Source of the DNA: Betaproteobacteria bacterium
Lineage (GTDB): Bacteria > Pseudomonadota > Gammaproteobacteria > Burkholderiales > SHXO01
Assembly: GCA_025356655.1 (NCBI GenBank)
Contig: JANXRW010000157.1
Span: 32,392 to 96,391 of the forward strand
DNA length: 64,000 nucleotides
Direction: 5' to 3'
The notes under the pieces: model-generated
Databases searched by the model: none
Told to the model about the DNA's origin: nothing
What the model saw: only the letters and a program-made list of their open reading frames with translations
Part shown: positions 40,766 to 50,715 of the stretch, in pieces
Layout of the letters: the number at the start of each line of letters is the position of its first letter
Numbering within the stretch: the stretch's first letter is position 1
Program-made: the position numbers and the translations under genes

Positions 40766-42088
40766 TCACGGACGACCGATGGCGAAATACTGCAACCCCG
40801 CCGCGCGCACTTGCGCGGGCTCGTAGAGATTACGCCCGTCGAAGATCATGGGAACCTTCAGGCGCGCGCGAATCTCCGCGAAATCGGGGCTACGGAAGGC
40901 CTTCCACTCGGTCACGATGGCCAGAACGTCTGCGCCTTCGAGCGCGCCCAGGGGCGAGTCGGCGAAACTGATCCCCGGCTGCCCGTCATAGATGCGGTGC
41001 GCTTCTTCCATCGCCACGGGGTCGTAGGCCCGGACAGTGCCACCGGCCTCGAGGATCGCATCGATCAACACGCGGCTGGGCGCTTCGCGCATGTCATCGG
41101 TGTTGGGCTTGAAGGACAGTCCCCAGAGCGCGACACAACGCCCATTGAGGTCGCTGCCGAGCTCGCGCATGATCTTCTCCGGCACGACGAGCTTCTGACG
41201 ATCGTTCACCTGCGCCACCGCGTCGAGGATGCGCAGGTTTTCGCCCAAGCCGCGCGCGGTGCGCTGCAGCGCGCTCACGTCCTTGGGAAAGCAAGAGCCG
41301 CCGTAACCGCCGCCGGCGTAAAGGAAGTGGTAGCCGATGCGCGGATCAGCGCCGATACCGCGGCGCACGTGCTCGATGTCCGCGCCCAACCGCTCGGCCA
41401 GGAGCGCCAATTCATTCATGAAGGAAATGCGCGTGGCCAGCATGGCGTTGGCGGCATACTTGGTCAACTCCGCCGACTTCACGTCCATGATCAGCATGCG
41501 CTCGTGGTTGCGCTGGAAGGGTGCGTAGAGCGCGCGCATGAGCTTGGTGGCCTCTTCGTCATCCGCGCCGATGACGATTCGGTCGGGCTTCATGAAATCC
41601 TCGACCGCCGCTCCCTCCTTGAGGAACTCAGGGTTGGAGACGACGCTAAACCCGATGTCCACGCCACGCCGGGCCTGCTCTTCGGCGATCGCCGCTCGCA
41701 CTCGGTCGGCGGTGCCCACAGGCACGGTGGATTTGTCGACCACCACCCGGTACTCGCTCATCTCCCGCCCGATCCCTCGGGCCGCAGCCACCACATACTG
41801 AAGATCGGCGGAGCCGTCCTCGTCGGGCGGGGTGCCCACGGCGATCACCTGGATCTGCCCATGGGCGACACTGGTGGCCAAGTCGGTGGTGAACTGCAAG
41901 CGGCCTGCCGCGGCATTGGCACGCACCAATTGTTCAAGGCCAGGCTCATAGATCGGGATCTCGCCAGCCTTCAGCCGCTCGATCTTGCGCTCATCCACGT
42001 CCAAACACATGACGTCATTGCCGAGATCGGCCAGGCAGGCGCCCGAGACCAACCCCACATATCCCGTTCCAACGATGGTTACTTTCAC
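40766..42088 (-). CDS. ugd: UDP-glucose 6-dehydrogenase
   Basis: A 440-residue enzyme oxidising UDP-glucose to UDP-glucuronate. I start at the GTG at 42088 ([23 protein letters not shown]) because the NAD motif begins there and AAGGAT lies just upstream; the ORF could be extended by 16 residues. The catalytic Cys lies in [18 protein letters not shown]-terminal domain motifs [12 protein letters not shown] and [12 protein letters not shown] are typical. It opens the ugd-rfaE1-hldD-cysM gene block. Confidence 0.95.
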   Translation of the reverse strand: MKVTIVGTGYVGLVSGACLADLGNDVMCLDVDERKIERLKAGEIPIYEPGLEQLVRANAAAGRLQFTTDLATSVAHGQIQVIAVGTPPDEDGSADLQYVVAAARGIGREMSEYRVVVDKSTVPVGTADRVRAAIAEEQARRGVDIGFSVVSNPEFLKEGAAVEDFMKPDRIVIGADDEEATKLMRALYAPFQRNHERMLIMDVKSAELTKYAANAMLATRISFMNELALLAERLGADIEHVRRGIGADPRIGYHFLYAGGGYGGSCFPKDVSALQRTARGLGENLRILDAVAQVNDRQKLVVPEKIMRELGSDLNGRCVALWGLSFKPNTDDMREAPSRVLIDAILEAGGTVRAYDPVAMEEAHRIYDGQPGISFADSPLGALEGADVLAIVTEWKAFRSPDFAEIRARLKVPMIFDGRNLYEPAQVRAAGLQYFAIGRP

Positions 42089-42172
42089 GGCTATCCTTAA
42101 ATCAGCGATCCCCCAGGCATTATCCCATAGGTGCATGCGGGGACGGGGCTTAGAGGCTTTGCGTCCGAGTTC

Positions 42173-42868
42173 TCAGCCCTTCATTTCGGTGAGGATGGAG
42201 CGTAGCGCAGCCAGCGGATCCTGCGCGCGCGTAATTGGCCTCCCCACCACGAGGTGGCTAGCACCCAGGGCAAGCGCCTGCGCGGGGGTAGCCACGCGCC
42301 GCTGGTCGTTGCTCGCAGCATCCGCAGGACGGACGCCCGGGGTCACCCGAAGGAACTGCGCGCCAAAACGATCGCGCATCTGTGCCGCCTCCCAAGCCGA
42401 ACAGACCACGCCGTGCAGCCCACTCTCGTTGGCCAAACCGGCGAGCCGTAGCGCCGCCTCGGTGAGCGGCCCGGCCAAGCCCAGGGGCGCCAGGTCAGCC
42501 TCGCCGTGACTGGTGAGCACGGTCACCGCAATCAACCGGGGCGCATCCCCGGCGCTACCTAGGGCGCTCGCGGCGGCCTGCATCATGGCTGAGCCACCGA
42601 GGGCGTGCACATTCACCATCCACACGCCCAGTCGAGCAGCCGCGCGAGTTGCCTGAGCCACGGTCTCCGGAATGTCGTGGAACTTGAGGTCCAGGAACAC
42701 GCTGAAACCCGCCGATACCAGTTGTTCCACCAGCGCCGGGCCAGCTGCAGTGAACAGTTCCTTACCCACTTTGAGTCGGCAGAGTTCGGGGGAGAGCTTC
42801 CGGGCCAGGGCAAGCGCGGGCGGTGCCTCCGGGAAATCCAAGGCAACGATCAGTGCGGGTTCGGTCAT
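42173..42868 (-). CDS. pyrF: Orotidine 5'-phosphate decarboxylase
   Basis: A 231-residue TIM-barrel enzyme for the last step of UMP synthesis. It has LIVALDFPE at the N-terminus, the catalytic Asp-Lys network [32 protein letters not shown] and [16 protein letters not shown]. The start at the ATG at 42868 overlaps the lapB stop by 4 bp, so it is translationally coupled to lapB; the longer upstream ORF is discarded. Confidence 0.95.
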   Translation of the reverse strand: MTEPALIVALDFPEAPPALALARKLSPELCRLKVGKELFTAAGPALVEQLVSAGFSVFLDLKFHDIPETVAQATRAAARLGVWMVNVHALGGSAMMQAAASALGSAGDAPRLIAVTVLTSHGEADLAPLGLAGPLTEAALRLAGLANESGLHGVVCSAWEAAQMRDRFGAQFLRVTPGVRPADAASNDQRRVATPAQALALGASHLVVGRPITRAQDPLAALRSILTEMKG

Positions 42869-44046
42869 GGCGTGAGATCTCGCTCGTCGGCGCGGCGGGG
42901 AGGGAAGGTCTCCCAGCCACGACAGGCTGGGCAGTGCCAGTAGAAGTTGCGGGCGCGAAACCCGCAGGTCTCGCAACGGTACAAAGCAAGTGAGCGCGTC
43001 CGCGCGCGCACGAGGTCACGAATGAGTTCCAGGTCGGCCCGGCGCTCGGCGGGCACTTCGAGAACCTGGGCCTCGAGCAGTTTGTCCAGGGCGAGCAGCG
43101 TCGGCGTTCGATGCAGTTCGTCGCGCACGAGTCGGTTAGCCGCTGCCGGGCCCTCGGCCTCCAGGACCGCGTCGAAGGTGGTGTTCATGAGATCAAGCGA
43201 AGGGTAGCGTTCCAGGAACCCGCGTAGCAAAGCGAGTCCCTCGGGCGCGCGACCGTCCTCACGGTAGGCCGATAGCAGCCGCTCCCCGACCAGGGGCAGG
43301 TAAGCGGGACTTTGCGCCTCCACGCGACGCCAGGCTTCGATGGCGGCGGCGCGCTTGCCGGCCCCCCGCTCCACATCGCCCAGCAAAATGTTGGCCCGCG
43401 CGCACTTGTGGTTCACTTCCAGCGCGCGGCCCAGGCATTGGCGGGCCTGTTCCGGCCGGCTCGCAGCCAATTCGACCTGGGCGAGTTCGCAATGGAAGTG
43501 GGCGATTTCGCGGGCGCTCACCCTGCCAGCGATGTGGTCCGCCTTCTGGGAGGCCTCGATGGCCTTCTCCCAGTCTTTCTCCTGCTCATAGATTTCCAGC
43601 AGGAACTTCAGTGCGGCCTGCTCGTGTAGCGTGCCCTCGAGTTCCAGGAAATTCGCCTCAGCGCGATCGAGCAGACCCGCCTTGAGATAGTCCTGCCCCA
43701 GTTCAAAGATCGCCAGCAGGCGCTGATCGGCCGCCAAGTCCGCACGGCTGGCCAAGTTCTGGTGCATCCGGATGGCCCGCTCAACCTCTCCGCGACGGCG
43801 GAAGAGATTGCCCAACGCGAAATGCAACTCGACCGTCTGCGGGTCGATCTTCACCACTTCGATGAATGCTTCGATGGCCTTGTCGGGCTGGTGATTGATG
43901 AGGAAGTTCAGCCCGCGGAAGTAGGACGAGGGGAGCGCCCGCGACTCGGTGAGCAACTGTTTGATGTCGATGCGCGCAGCGAGCCAGCCCAGCCCGAAGA
44001 ACAGCGGGAAACCGATCAGCCACCAGAGTTCAAATTCAATGGCCAC
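42865..44046 (-). CDS. lapB: Lipopolysaccharide assembly protein B (YciM)
   Basis: A 393-residue inner-membrane protein that tunes LPS synthesis, in E. coli by directing LpxC to FtsH. An N-terminal membrane anchor ([21 protein letters not shown]) is followed by a TPR array ([45 protein letters not shown] and later repeats). The C-terminal rubredoxin-like metal knuckle is [24 protein letters not shown] with four Cys. It lies downstream of lapA as in other proteobacteria. All diagnostic parts are intact. Confidence 0.95.
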   Translation of the reverse strand: MAIEFELWWLIGFPLFFGLGWLAARIDIKQLLTESRALPSSYFRGLNFLINHQPDKAIEAFIEVVKIDPQTVELHFALGNLFRRRGEVERAIRMHQNLASRADLAADQRLLAIFELGQDYLKAGLLDRAEANFLELEGTLHEQAALKFLLEIYEQEKDWEKAIEASQKADHIAGRVSAREIAHFHCELAQVELAASRPEQARQCLGRALEVNHKCARANILLGDVERGAGKRAAAIEAWRRVEAQSPAYLPLVGERLLSAYREDGRAPEGLALLRGFLERYPSLDLMNTTFDAVLEAEGPAAANRLVRDELHRTPTLLALDKLLEAQVLEVPAERRADLELIRDLVRARTRSLALYRCETCGFRARNFYWHCPACRGWETFPPRRADERDLTP

Positions 44047-44082
44047 GGGCTCGCCCCCCGGGATGCGGTGGCCGACCCGGGG

Positions 44083-44385
44083 TCAACCCAGACGCTCGTC
44101 AGGCGCTGGCGCCGTGGCGCCAGCAGCGAGGCTGCTGCGCAGGGTAGCCATCTCGCGCTGCAATGCGAGAATGCGCTGGCGCTGGCGGTAAACCCAACTC
44201 AGACAAGCGAGCACGCCGAGTACGGCCCCAGCACAGGTCATGATGAAGAGGACGAGGACGAGCGGGGCGCGCCACTCGCCGCCCAGGAGCAGCCTCACGG
44301 TCACCATTTCCGTGTTCTTCAGCGCGAAGCCTAGAAGCACCAGGAACAATAGGCCTCGAAGAATCCAGCCAAGGAATCTCATCAC
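44083..44385 (-). CDS. lapA: Lipopolysaccharide assembly protein A domain protein (DUF1049)
   Basis: A 100-residue protein with two membrane helices (FLGWILRGLLFLVLLGFALKN; APLVLVLFIMTCAGAVLGVLACL) separated by a short loop with VTVRLLLGGEWRAP. A cytoplasmic coiled coil follows (RQRQRILALQREMATLRSSLA). This is the DUF1049/LapA layout. The position directly before lapB and after ihfB is the conserved order. Confidence 0.9.
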   Translation of the reverse strand: MMRFLGWILRGLLFLVLLGFALKNTEMVTVRLLLGGEWRAPLVLVLFIMTCAGAVLGVLACLSWVYRQRQRILALQREMATLRSSLAAGATAPAPDERLG

Positions 44386-44412
44386 GCCTCTTCCAGTGCA
44401 ATGACCAGCGCG

Positions 44413-44703
44413 TTATTCGGGATTGTTCGAGTCCACCCGCTCACGCAGTTCCTTCCCCGCCTTGAAGTGCGGCACGTATTTCGCGGGAACCTGCACCTTC
44501 TCGCCGGATTTGGGGTTGCGCCCGACGCGCGGAGGCCGATAGTTCAGCCCAAAGCTACCAAAGCCCCGGATCTCTATACGGCTTCCCTGCGCAAGGCTCT
44601 TGGACATGGCATCCAAGATCATGCGCACGGCAAGCTCAGCATCGCTCGCGATGAGCTGCGGGAAATGCGCCGCAAGACGGGAAATGAGCTCCGACTTGGT
44701 CAT
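44413..44703 (-). CDS. ihfB: Integration host factor subunit beta
   Basis: A 96-residue HU/IHF-family DNA-bending protein from the ATG at 44703 ([17 protein letters not shown]), with an AAGGGG ribosome-binding site. It has the conserved [48 protein letters not shown], including the Arg-Asn-Pro beta-arm tip that intercalates in DNA. It lies between rpsA and lapA, the standard order in proteobacteria. Confidence 0.96.
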   Translation of the reverse strand: MTKSELISRLAAHFPQLIASDAELAVRMILDAMSKSLAQGSRIEIRGFGSFGLNYRPPRVGRNPKSGEKVQVPAKYVPHFKAGKELRERVDSNNPE

Positions 44704-44723
44704 GCTCACCCCTTGTGCAAGCC

Positions 44724-44742
44724 GCACCCGATCACCGGGTGC
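44724..44742 (-). other. Stem-loop in the ihfB leader
   Basis: GCACCCG-GTGAT-CGGGTGC on the minus strand, a perfect 7-bp stem ending about 20 nt before the ihfB ATG. There is no T-tract. It may modulate ihfB translation or be a residual rpsA terminator. Confidence 0.35.
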
Positions 44743-44810
44743 GCATGTTTGCCGTGCGCGCCCCTAGGACGGGCGGGCCCTGCCCCCAAAGACCAGCTCA
44801 CCGCCTCACC

Positions 44811-46553
44811 TCACTGAGAAGAGCTCTTGGTATCGAGCTTGGCCTTGAGCAGCGCCCCGAGGCTCGTGGTACCCGCCCCAACCGGTGCCTCGGCCGCGTG
44901 GCGGCTGATGGCCTCGCTCTCCTCGGCAACGCTCTTGGCTTTGATGGAGAGGTTGATCGTCCGGTTCTTGCGATCGATATTGATGATCATTGCCTCGACG
45001 GCGTCACCTTCCTTCAAGTTCTGGCGGATGTCCTCGACGCGATCCCGGGAAACCTCGGACGCGCGCAGATAGCCTTCGATCTCTCCCATCAGGGTGATCA
45101 CGGCGCCCTTGGCGTCGATGGTCTTCACCGTGCCGTCGACCAGGGCCCCTTTCTCGTGGCTGGCCAGGTAGTTGGTGAAGGGGTCACCCTCGAGTTGCTT
45201 GATGCCCAGCGAGATGCGCTCGCGCTCCACATCGATGGCGATGACCACGGCTTCCACCTCGTCGCCCTTCTTATACTGACGCACAGCCTCTTCACCGGGC
45301 ATGTTCCAGGACAAGTCGGACAGGTGGACCAAGCCGTCGATGCCGCCCGGCAGGCCGATGAAGACGCCGAAGTCGGTGATGGACTTGATCTGGCCCCGCA
45401 CCTTCTCGTTCTTCTTATAGTTCGTGGAGAATTCTTCCCAGGGGTTGGCCATGCACTGCTTCATGCCCAGGGAAATGCGGCGGCGGTCCTCGTCGATTTC
45501 GAGGATCATGACCTCCACTTCGTCTCCCACCTGAACCACGCGGGAGGGATGCACGTTCTTGTTGGTCCAGTCCATCTCGGACACGTGAACCAGGCCTTCG
45601 ATGCCCTGCTCAATCTCCACGAAGGCACCGTAGTCGGTGATGTTGCTGACCTTGCCGAAGAGGCGGGTGCCCGAGGGGTAGCGGCGCGTGAGGCCGACCC
45701 AGGGATCCTCGCCCAACTGCTTCAGACCCAGGGAAACGCGGTTCTTCTCCTGGTCGAACTTCAGCACCTTCGCTTCTACCTCGTCGCCGACAGCAAGCAC
45801 TTCGGACGGGTGCTTTACCCGGCGCCAAGCGAGGTCGGTAATGTGCAGCAGGCCATCGATCCCGCCCAGGTCCACGAAGGCGCCGTAGTCGGTGATGTTC
45901 TTGACGATGCCCTTGACGACTGCGCCTTCCTGCAGACTCGACAGCAGAGCCTCGCGCTCGGCGCCCTGGGTCTGCTCCAGCACGGCGCGACGGGACACGA
46001 CCACGTTGTTGCGCTTGCGGTCGAGCTTGATGACCTTGAAATCGAGTTCCTTGCCCTCGAAGGGGTTAGTGTCCTTGACCGGGCGCAGGTCCACGAGCGA
46101 TCCGGGCAGGAAAGCCCGGATTCCATTGATCATGACCGTCAGGCCGCCCTTGACCTTGCCGTTGACCACGCCCTGCACCACGGCCCCTTCCTCCAGCGCC
46201 GCCTCAAGTTCGTGCCAAGCCGCGAGCCGCTTGGCCTTCTCGCGGGAGAGGCGGGTCTCACCATAGCCGTCTTCCAGCGCCTCGATGGCCACCTTCACGA
46301 AGTCGCCAATGGCCACTTCGAGCTCGCCGCGATCGCTCTTGAACTCCTCGATGGCGATGTAGCTCTCGGACTTCAGGCCGGCGTTGACCACCACAAAATT
46401 CGAATCCATGCGCACCACCTCAGCGGTGATGACTTCGCCGGCGCGCATGACCTTGCGTGAGAGGCTTTCTTCAAACATGGAGGCAAAATCTTCGCCCATT
46501 TCCATGGGGCTAGCGCTGGCGATACTCGAGGAAGCGGTTATGGTGGTAGTCAC
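44811..46553 (-). CDS. rpsA: 30S ribosomal protein S1
   Basis: A 580-residue protein with six S1 RNA-binding domains, for example [94 protein letters not shown] and [32 protein letters not shown]. The N-terminal extension of about 16 Ser/Thr-rich residues before [15 protein letters not shown] is longer than usual. The GTG at 46553 has no clear Shine-Dalgarno, and an internal ATG is a possible alternative. Weak Shine-Dalgarno usage is known for rpsA, whose product autoregulates its own translation. Confidence 0.95.
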   Translation of the reverse strand: MTTTITASSSIASASPMEMGEDFASMFEESLSRKVMRAGEVITAEVVRMDSNFVVVNAGLKSESYIAIEEFKSDRGELEVAIGDFVKVAIEALEDGYGETRLSREKAKRLAAWHELEAALEEGAVVQGVVNGKVKGGLTVMINGIRAFLPGSLVDLRPVKDTNPFEGKELDFKVIKLDRKRNNVVVSRRAVLEQTQGAEREALLSSLQEGAVVKGIVKNITDYGAFVDLGGIDGLLHITDLAWRRVKHPSEVLAVGDEVEAKVLKFDQEKNRVSLGLKQLGEDPWVGLTRRYPSGTRLFGKVSNITDYGAFVEIEQGIEGLVHVSEMDWTNKNVHPSRVVQVGDEVEVMILEIDEDRRRISLGMKQCMANPWEEFSTNYKKNEKVRGQIKSITDFGVFIGLPGGIDGLVHLSDLSWNMPGEEAVRQYKKGDEVEAVVIAIDVERERISLGIKQLEGDPFTNYLASHEKGALVDGTVKTIDAKGAVITLMGEIEGYLRASEVSRDRVEDIRQNLKEGDAVEAMIINIDRKNRTINLSIKAKSVAEESEAISRHAAEAPVGAGTTSLGALLKAKLDTKSSSQ

Positions 46554-46570
46554 GGAATGGTCAAGCTCAC

Positions 46571-46595
46571 AAAAAAACCGGGCGCAAAGCCCCGG
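46571..46595 (-). terminator. Terminator-like hairpin in the rpsA leader
   Basis: On the minus strand CCGGGGC-UUUGC-GCCCGG (one bulged base) is followed by seven U residues, ending only 17 nt before the rpsA GTG. It could end cmk transcription or attenuate read-through into rpsA. The rpsA promoter must then lie very close, or the structure must be regulated. Confidence 0.6.
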
Positions 46596-46668
46596 GGCTG
46601 GTCAATGATTCGCCACGCCGGAAGGGCCGGGTAGGCCGCTGCCTGCAATGGCGTCGAGGAAACTGAAC

Positions 46669-47340
46669 TCACATTGCACTCGCCTGCCCGTACCAAGCCA
46701 GAACTTGGTCCACCGCTGCGCGGACGCCAAGGCCAGTGGTATCGAGCAGGTGCGAGCCCTCACTTCGCATCAGCGGCGCATGCCCACGGCTGGCATCGCG
46801 CACGTCGCGTTCGCGGAGGTCCTGCAAAAGGACGGAAAGGCTAGCACACATTCCGTTTTCGATCAACTGCTTATGTCGGCGGCGTGCCCGCTCCTCCGGA
46901 GAGGCGGTCAGGTACACCTTGACCCGCGCATCCGGAAAGACCACCGAGCCCATGTCACGCCCGTCGGCCACCAATCCGGGGAAGATCCGAAAGGCGCGCT
47001 GCCGCGCCAGGAGTGCGCCGCGTACTTCGGGCACCGCAGCCACCCGCGAGGCCAGCGACGAGACCGCCTCCGTGCGCAACTCGGTATCCACCGGCTCACC
47101 GTGCAACAGAACCCCTTCGCTGCGGAACGCGCAGTCCAGATCCTGAGCGATGGCGCCGAGCCCCTGAGCGTCCAGTGCGTCGACACCCTGGCGCTGCGCC
47201 GCCACGGCCACGAGGCGGTAGAGGGCACCGCTGTCGAGGAGGTGGAAGCCCAACTCCTCCGCCACCCCTCGGGCCAGCGTCCCCTTGCCCGAGGCGGCAG
47301 GGCCGTCGATGGCGATCACGGGTGGCTCGGGTGGGTGCAT
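46669..47340 (-). CDS. cmk: Cytidylate kinase
   Basis: A 223-residue (d)CMP kinase from the ATG at 47340. The P-loop is VIAIDGPAASGKGTLARGVAEELG, LLDSGALYRLVA binds CMP, and the LID region is VYLTASPEERARRRHKQL with LQDLRERDVRDASRGHAPL. It lies 11 bp after aroA and just before rpsA, as in most gamma- and betaproteobacteria. Confidence 0.94.
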   Translation of the reverse strand: MHPPEPPVIAIDGPAASGKGTLARGVAEELGFHLLDSGALYRLVAVAAQRQGVDALDAQGLGAIAQDLDCAFRSEGVLLHGEPVDTELRTEAVSSLASRVAAVPEVRGALLARQRAFRIFPGLVADGRDMGSVVFPDARVKVYLTASPEERARRRHKQLIENGMCASLSVLLQDLRERDVRDASRGHAPLMRSEGSHLLDTTGLGVRAAVDQVLAWYGQASAM

Positions 47341-47351
47341 GGCCGAGGCGC

Positions 47352-48662
47352 TCAAGCGAGCGCGCGCAGGCCCAGGCCCGCCCGGGCAGCGAGTTCGGCG
47401 AAGCCAGGAAAGGACGTGGCCACGTTGGCACAATCGCGTACCGTGATCGGAGCTTGGGCGCGCAGGGCCGCCATGGAAAAGGACATGGCAATGCGATGGT
47501 CGCCGTGGCTCCGAATGCCGCCGCCGCCATAGGTGCCGCCGCGAATGCGGATGCCATCGGGCGTGGGGACCGCATCCACCCCCAGCGCAATGAGGCCGTC
47601 GGCCATCACGGCGATGCGATCGCTCTCCTTCACGCGCAACTCCTCGGCACCGGTGAGCACGGTTTCGCCCTCTGCATTGGCAGCGGCGACGAAGAGCGCG
47701 GGAAATTCATCGATAGCCAGTGGTACCAGCGCTTCGGGGATGACGATGCCACGCAATGGCGCGCTGCGCACCCGCAGATCCGCCACAGGTTCCGCGCCCA
47801 CCGAGCGCTCGTTGCTCAGGGTGATGTCGGCGCCCATTAGACGCAGGATCTCGATCACGCCGTTGCGGGTGGGATTGATACCCACCTGCTCGAGCACGAG
47901 GTCCGACCCCGGCGCGATACTCGCACCTACCAAGAAGAAGGCGGCCGAGGACAAATCTGCGGGCACCTCGATACGGGTGCCACGAAGGCGCCCGCCACCG
48001 GCTACGCAGGCGCGGCCGGGAAAGCGCTCCACGGCGTAGCCGAAGGCCTGGAGCATGCGCTCGGTGTGGTCGCGCGTCGGGGCGGGTTCACTCACGCAGG
48101 TACGCCCGCTGGCGTAGAGCCCCGCGAGCAGCAGCGCGGACTTCACCTGGGCGCTGGCAACGGGCATATCGTAGTCGATCCCGTGCAGGCCACCACCGCC
48201 CTGGATGCGCAGCGGGGGTCGCCCCCCTTCGGCGGTGTCGATGCGCGCGCCCATCAGCGACAGGGGCTGGGAGACGCGCCGCATCGGCCGCGAGCACAGA
48301 CTCGCGTCGCCGGTCAACTCGGTGGCAAAGGGCTGGGCGCTCAGCAGGCCGGAGAGCAGACGCATGGAGGTCCCCGAGTTGCCGCAGTCGAGCGGACCGG
48401 CTGGCGCACGCAAGCCGTGCATGCCTACACCGTGCACGGTGACCCGTCCCTCGTGCGGCCCATCGATGGGAACCCCCATGGCCCGGAAGACGTTCATCGT
48501 AGCCAGCGCATCCTCGCCTTCGAGGAAACCGCTCACCTCGGTCACGCCCTCGGCGATGGAGCCCAGCATAATGGACCGGTGGGACACGGACTTGTCTCCG
48601 GGCACGCGCACACGTCCACTCAGTGTGCCCCCGGGGCTGATTTCGTAGCGGATCTCGCCCAT
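47352..48662 (-). CDS. aroA: 5-enolpyruvylshikimate-3-phosphate synthase
   Basis: A 436-residue enzyme of the shikimate pathway from the ATG at 48662 (MGEIRYEISPGGTLSGRVRVPGDKSVSHRSIM). It has the S3P/PEP-binding LDCGNSGTSMRLLSGLL and the second-domain signatures VPADLSSAAFFLVGA and RVKESDRIAVMADGL. The GDHRIAMSF motif is near the C-terminus. The motif GNSGTSMRL with Ala/Gly positions is of the class II-like subtype seen in some bacteria. It follows tyrA by 4 bp. Confidence 0.95.
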   Translation of the reverse strand: MGEIRYEISPGGTLSGRVRVPGDKSVSHRSIMLGSIAEGVTEVSGFLEGEDALATMNVFRAMGVPIDGPHEGRVTVHGVGMHGLRAPAGPLDCGNSGTSMRLLSGLLSAQPFATELTGDASLCSRPMRRVSQPLSLMGARIDTAEGGRPPLRIQGGGGLHGIDYDMPVASAQVKSALLLAGLYASGRTCVSEPAPTRDHTERMLQAFGYAVERFPGRACVAGGGRLRGTRIEVPADLSSAAFFLVGASIAPGSDLVLEQVGINPTRNGVIEILRLMGADITLSNERSVGAEPVADLRVRSAPLRGIVIPEALVPLAIDEFPALFVAAANAEGETVLTGAEELRVKESDRIAVMADGLIALGVDAVPTPDGIRIRGGTYGGGGIRSHGDHRIAMSFSMAALRAQAPITVRDCANVATSFPGFAELAARAGLGLRALA

Positions 48663-48666
48663 GTCT

Positions 48667-49599
48667 CTATCCCTGAAGGTTGCCCGGGCGCTTGGCCTCG
48701 CCCGGCAGGTAGCGGGTGCGGGCATCGCGCGCCCGCCCAAAAAGCGCCTCTAGGCCGCTCAAGTCTTCCGCATCAAGCATCGCGGCGACTTGGTCTAGAT
48801 GCTGCTGGAAGCGGCGAATACCGTTACGCACCTCCGTCCGATTGCTGTCCAGGATGTCGCGCCACATCTCGGGTGAGCTACCGGCAATACGCGTGAAATC
48901 CCTAAAGCCAGCCCCGGCAAAGGCGAATAACTCCCGTGCCCCCGACGAGGTGCCGATCATGTCCACCAGGGCAAAGGCCAGGGCGTGGGGCAGGTGGCTC
49001 ACCAACCCCAGGACCTCATCGTGGCGGGCCGCATCCATGCACGAGACCTCGGCGCCGCAGGCGCGCCAAGCCCCTTCCACCCGCGCTATGGCCGCGGGCG
49101 TGTTCTCCGCCAAAGGCGTCAGCACCACGCGGCGACCCTCATAGAGACCGACCGAGGCGGCGTCGACGCCGGAGAGTTCGGCGCCGGCGATCGGATGGGC
49201 CGGAACAAAGCAGTCCACGGCGTCGCCAAGCGCGGCCCTGGCCTGTTCGATCACGGTCACCTTGGTACTGCCGGCGTCGGTCACGACGCAGCCCGGGTGC
49301 AGGCCAGGCAAAAGTCCTGCAAGCACTTGCCCGGTAAAGGCGACGGGTACCGCCACTAAGATCAGGTCTGCGCGCGCGGCAGCCTGCGCCAGATCGGTCG
49401 CCACCTCATCAATGACGCCAAGTTCCAGGGCACGGCGCAGGTTGGCCTCGCCACGGCCCGCGCCACTGACCCGTCGCACCCGACCGGCCTTGCGCAGACC
49501 GGCGGCGAAGGACCCACCGATGAGGCCTACGCCCACGACCAGCAGAGACTCGACCAAAGGCTCGGGTTGCGACGGCCCCGGCAGCCCCGGCGCATTCAC
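48667..49599 (-). CDS. tyrA: Prephenate/arogenate dehydrogenase
   Basis: A 310-residue NAD(P)-dependent enzyme for tyrosine synthesis. It has the nucleotide motif LLVVGVGLIGGSFAAGLRKAG, VVTDAGSTKVTVIEQA, FVPAHPIAGAELSGVDAA with the catalytic His, and HDEVLGLVSHLPHALAFALVDM. There is no fused chorismate mutase, which is instead part of PheA in the same operon. The start overlaps the hisC end by 4 bp. Confidence 0.94.
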   Translation of the reverse strand: MNAPGLPGPSQPEPLVESLLVVGVGLIGGSFAAGLRKAGRVRRVSGAGRGEANLRRALELGVIDEVATDLAQAAARADLILVAVPVAFTGQVLAGLLPGLHPGCVVTDAGSTKVTVIEQARAALGDAVDCFVPAHPIAGAELSGVDAASVGLYEGRRVVLTPLAENTPAAIARVEGAWRACGAEVSCMDAARHDEVLGLVSHLPHALAFALVDMIGTSSGARELFAFAGAGFRDFTRIAGSSPEMWRDILDSNRTEVRNGIRRFQQHLDQVAAMLDAEDLSGLEALFGRARDARTRYLPGEAKRPGNLQG

Positions 49600-50699
49600 G
49601 CTTGCAGGCAGTCGCGCAGCGCGACCAAGAAGCGTTCATTTTCCTGCGGCAGTCCGATCGACACGCGCAGGTGTTCCGGCATCCCGTAGCCTCCGATCGG
49701 CCGCACGATGATGCCGCGCTGAAGAAGGCTCTGGTAGACCTGCTGGGCAGCTCCGGCGCGGAAGGTCACGAAGTTTCCCCGCGACGGGATGTAATCGAGC
49801 CCGAGGACCGCAAAGGCTTCCGTGAGCAACTTCATGCCCTGGGCGTTAAGCGCCCGGGACCGCGCGACGAAAGCCTCGTCCGCGAGCGCGGCCACGGCGG
49901 CCTGCTGGGCGAGCGAGCCCACATTGAAGGGCTGGCGCACACGATTGAGCAGGTCGGCCACCTCGGGATGGGCGAGCGCATAGCCCACACGCAGCCCGGC
50001 CAGCCCGTAGGCCTTGGAAAACGTGCGCGTGAGCACCAAGTTGGGGTACTCACCCAGCCAGGCTAAGGAATCCAGGCGCTCAGCCGGTTCCAGGTACTCG
50101 CCATAGGCTTCATCGAGTACGACCAGCACGCGCCGCGGTACGGCCTCGAGCAGCGTGCGCAGGGCGTCAGCGCCGACGAAGGTGCCGGTGGGGTTGTTTG
50201 GGTTGGCTATCCACAGCACCCGGGTGTCGGCCTGCACCGCTGCGGCCATAGCCGGCAGGTCATGCCCGTAGTCCCGCGCAGGCACGCTGATGCCGCGCGC
50301 CCCGACCGTCTGCGTAGCGAGGGGATAGACAATGAACGCGTGCTGCGAATAGACCGCCGACGTGCTAGGCGCGAGGAACGCGCGGGCTGCTAGATCCAAG
50401 ACATCGTTGGATCCGTTGCCCAGGACCACCTGGTTCTCGCCGAGCCTATGGTGGGCCGCCAGTGCCGCACGCAGGACGAAGGCGCTGCCGTCGGGATAGC
50501 GGCTCAGTTCGTCGAGCCCCTGCGTGAGGGCTTCTAGCGCCTTGGGGCTGGGGCCCATGGGATTCTCGTTGGAGGCCAATTTGATGATTGACGCTTCCGG
50601 CAATCCCATCTCCCGCGAGAGTTCCGAGATCGGCTTGCCCGGCTGATAGGGCGCGATGGCGCGGATATAGGCCGGCGTAAGTTCGCAGGGGTCGATCAT
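49596..50699 (-). CDS. hisC: Histidinol-phosphate / aromatic aminotransferase
   Basis: A 367-residue PLP aminotransferase from the ATG at 50699. It has KLASNENPMGPSPKALEAL, LGNGSNDVLDLAARAF, LWIANPNNPTGTFV, VLDEAYGEYL and the PLP-lysine motif TRTFSKAYGLAGLRVGYAL. Its place between pheA and tyrA suggests that this HisC copy also acts in aromatic amino-acid synthesis, as in other organisms with this order. The substrate range cannot be read from sequence alone. Confidence 0.93.
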   Translation of the reverse strand: MIDPCELTPAYIRAIAPYQPGKPISELSREMGLPEASIIKLASNENPMGPSPKALEALTQGLDELSRYPDGSAFVLRAALAAHHRLGENQVVLGNGSNDVLDLAARAFLAPSTSAVYSQHAFIVYPLATQTVGARGISVPARDYGHDLPAMAAAVQADTRVLWIANPNNPTGTFVGADALRTLLEAVPRRVLVVLDEAYGEYLEPAERLDSLAWLGEYPNLVLTRTFSKAYGLAGLRVGYALAHPEVADLLNRVRQPFNVGSLAQQAAVAALADEAFVARSRALNAQGMKLLTEAFAVLGLDYIPSRGNFVTFRAGAAQQVYQSLLQRGIIVRPIGGYGMPEHLRVSIGLPQENERFLVALRDCLQA

Positions 50700-50715
50700 G
50701 AGGGTAGTTGACCTT

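Noticed and set aside
40685..42100. 471-codon plus-strand ORF over ugd
   Set aside because: Antisense shadow of the UDP-glucose dehydrogenase gene.
44715..46460. 581-codon plus-strand ORF over rpsA
   Set aside because: Antisense to ribosomal protein S1; the His/Leu/Val-rich sequence has no recognisable domain.
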